From the NCBI RefSeq assembly GCF_001894825.1, contig NZ_BCWY01000037.1, positions 1 to 64,000 of the forward strand: a DNA stretch of 64,000 bases. The letters are read 5' to 3'. Shown here one piece after another: positions 63,102 to 64,000 of this stretch; position 1 is the stretch's first letter, and each line of letters opens with the position of its first letter. The notes under the pieces were generated by a model that worked only from the letters and a program-made list of their open reading frames with translations, had not been told where the DNA came from and made no database searches. A program made the translations under genes and the position numbers. The DNA comes from Rhodococcus jostii NBRC 16295. Its GTDB lineage: Bacteria; Actinomycetota; Actinomycetes; Mycobacteriales; Mycobacteriaceae.

Positions 63102-63127
63102 TTACTTGCACACTGGTGTGCAAGTAA
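63102..63127. promoter_or_regulatory. TetR operator 1, perfect inverted repeat
   Basis: Arms TTACTTGCACAC and GTGTGCAAGTAA are exact reverse complements around a TG centre. The site lies in the 148-base gap between the divergent exporter and tetR genes, placed to control both. Confidence 0.8.
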
Positions 63128-63184
63128 GCTTGGCGTAGATCACACCAGCCAACGGTCACACCAATCAGGGAGGGGGTTCCGCCC

Positions 63185-63850
63185 GTGTCGGTCCCGACGA
63201 AGTCGCCCGGTGGTTCCGAGAAGGCCCGCCGAAGTCACGCGCGCGCCAACCGGGCGCGGATCCTCGACGCCGCGGTCGCCGCCTTCATCGCGGACCCCGA
63301 CGCGAGCATGGACGACGTCGCCCGCACTGCCGGGGTCGTGCGCCGCACCGTCTACGCGCACTTCCCCAGTCGGGAGGCGCTCGTGGAGGGCATCGCGGAC
63401 GAGGCCTCCGCCGCGCTCGTGGCCGCCATGGGAGACGAAGCGGAGCAACCGCAGCGCCCCGACCTCGCGGTAGCGGTGATGGCGCTGCGGACGTGGCCGA
63501 TCGGCGACCGGTTCCGGATGCTGTTGGCGTTCGCCCGCCGCGAACTCGGCGAGCAGCGCATCCGCGATCTCCTGGGGGTGGTGCGCGACCGGGACGCGCG
63601 AGTCGTCGAGCAGGGGCAGCGATCCGGGGTGTTCTCGACCTACCTCTCGTCCACGGTGCTCGTGGCGCTCGCCGAGTCGATGACCATCACCCTGCTCGAC
63701 CAGGCGAATTCCGGCGAACTGCAGGATTCGGGGGAATCGTTCGCCGTCGCGTACCTCGCGGTGCTCGGGCTGACGCCGGCCGACGGGGCCCGTGTCGTGG
63801 ACGAGGCGCGGCGGTGGTTACGCGAGAATCCGGACGAGTCGGACCGGTGA
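63185..63850 (+). CDS. TetR-family transcriptional repressor
   Basis: A 221-residue regulator. A basic start of 20 residues precedes the helix-turn-helix: RANRARILDAAVAAFIADPD then ASMDDVARTAGVVRRTVYAH and FPSREALVEGIADEA. The ligand domain covers residues 75-215 with no recognisable pocket motif. GTG at 63185 follows GGGAGGGGG. It probably represses itself and the divergent exporter by binding the tandem palindromes between them. Confidence 0.92.
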   Translation: MSVPTKSPGGSEKARRSHARANRARILDAAVAAFIADPDASMDDVARTAGVVRRTVYAHFPSREALVEGIADEASAALVAAMGDEAEQPQRPDLAVAVMALRTWPIGDRFRMLLAFARRELGEQRIRDLLGVVRDRDARVVEQGQRSGVFSTYLSSTVLVALAESMTITLLDQANSGELQDSGESFAVAYLAVLGLTPADGARVVDEARRWLRENPDESDR

Positions 63851-63958
63851 CGGCGTCGCGTAATCGGGTGGGCGGTGCGACCTGCGAGCGATAGACTTCG
63901 TTCATCACGACGACCGTCGTGACCGACCAGGAACCGGGAAGAAGGCCATATCCCTCAC

Positions 63959-64000
63959 GTGAGCGAACAAGACCAGAACGGCGAGACGTTCGGCGCCACG
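63959..64000 (+). CDS. Start of a gene cut by the window edge
   Basis: An open frame from GTG at 63959 reads SEQDQNGETFGAT after the start and runs off the window. GGGAAGAAGG lies 13 bases upstream, a little far for a ribosome site. By mycobacterial gene order after rsmE a PhoH-like ATPase gene is expected near here, but too little is visible to confirm. A second frame from GTG at 63919 is also open. Confidence 0.35.
   Translation, partial: MSEQDQNGETFGAT

Overview
The window is high-GC actinobacterial chromosome, most likely Rhodococcus of the jostii/opacus group. The clues are strong GC codon bias, frequent GTG starts, F420-type and MHS-type genes, and gene order that, as I remember it, follows a long stretch of the Mycobacterium tuberculosis chromosome (proA-moxR-nadD-rsfS-gpgP-octT-degV-comEA-comEC-holA-rpsT ... 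lepA ... subI-cysTWA ... sir-cysH ... hemW-hrcA-dnaJ2-rsmE). No rRNA, tRNA, insertion sequence, prophage or CRISPR was seen. Nearly all DNA is coding.

Layout. 1-5 kb: partial ribokinase, an MHS transporter, an Old Yellow Enzyme-type reductase and proA. 5-20 kb: MoxR/VWA pair, nadD, rsfS, glucosyl-phosphoglycerate phosphatase, octanoyltransferase, degV, comEA, comEC, an LLM oxidoreductase, a GAF-ANTAR regulator, an esterase, a YbdK-type ligase and holA, which converges on rpsT at a perfect 36-bp palindrome. 20-31 kb: the ATP-grasp/alpha-E/transglutaminase cassette (ATP-grasp with a polyglutamine tail), aquaporin, SGNH hydrolase, PemK-like protein, lepA, nitronate monooxygenase and a GH15 trehalase-like enzyme.

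31-56 kb is a sulfur region. The sulfate importer operon (subI-cysT-cysW-cysA) continues into a formylglycine-type sulfatase and an unusual MurE-like ligase. The reduction operon (sir-cysH-cysD-cysN-sirohydrochlorin chelatase) lies on the other strand. Each operon is preceded by a short, apparently leaderless ORF rich in Cys codons near its stop (Cys-Cys-stop, and a CSCCCLPC run), the architecture of cysteine-responsive attenuators. A second ATP sulfurylase set, fused to APS kinase, forms an operon with a Stf0-type sulfotransferase and has no such leader, so reduction and sulfation seem to be wired separately.

Inside the sulfur region sits an accessory block (about 42.7-50.1 kb): a universal stress protein, a SigL-like ECF sigma factor with a zinc-type anti-sigma factor, a cupredoxin lipoprotein, and a four-gene biosynthetic operon (ThDP enzyme, SRPBCC protein, atypical KASIII, PLP aminotransferase). 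The sigma gene and the biosynthetic operon share the same promoter pattern, TGAACC-N16-CGTGTG, so the cluster is probably the sigma factor's local target. This is the best candidate for an undescribed system.

56-64 kb: hemW, hrcA-dnaJ-rsmE, an alpha/beta hydrolase, and a DHA2 exporter divergent from its TetR regulator across two tandem 26-bp operators. The window ends a few codons into another gene.
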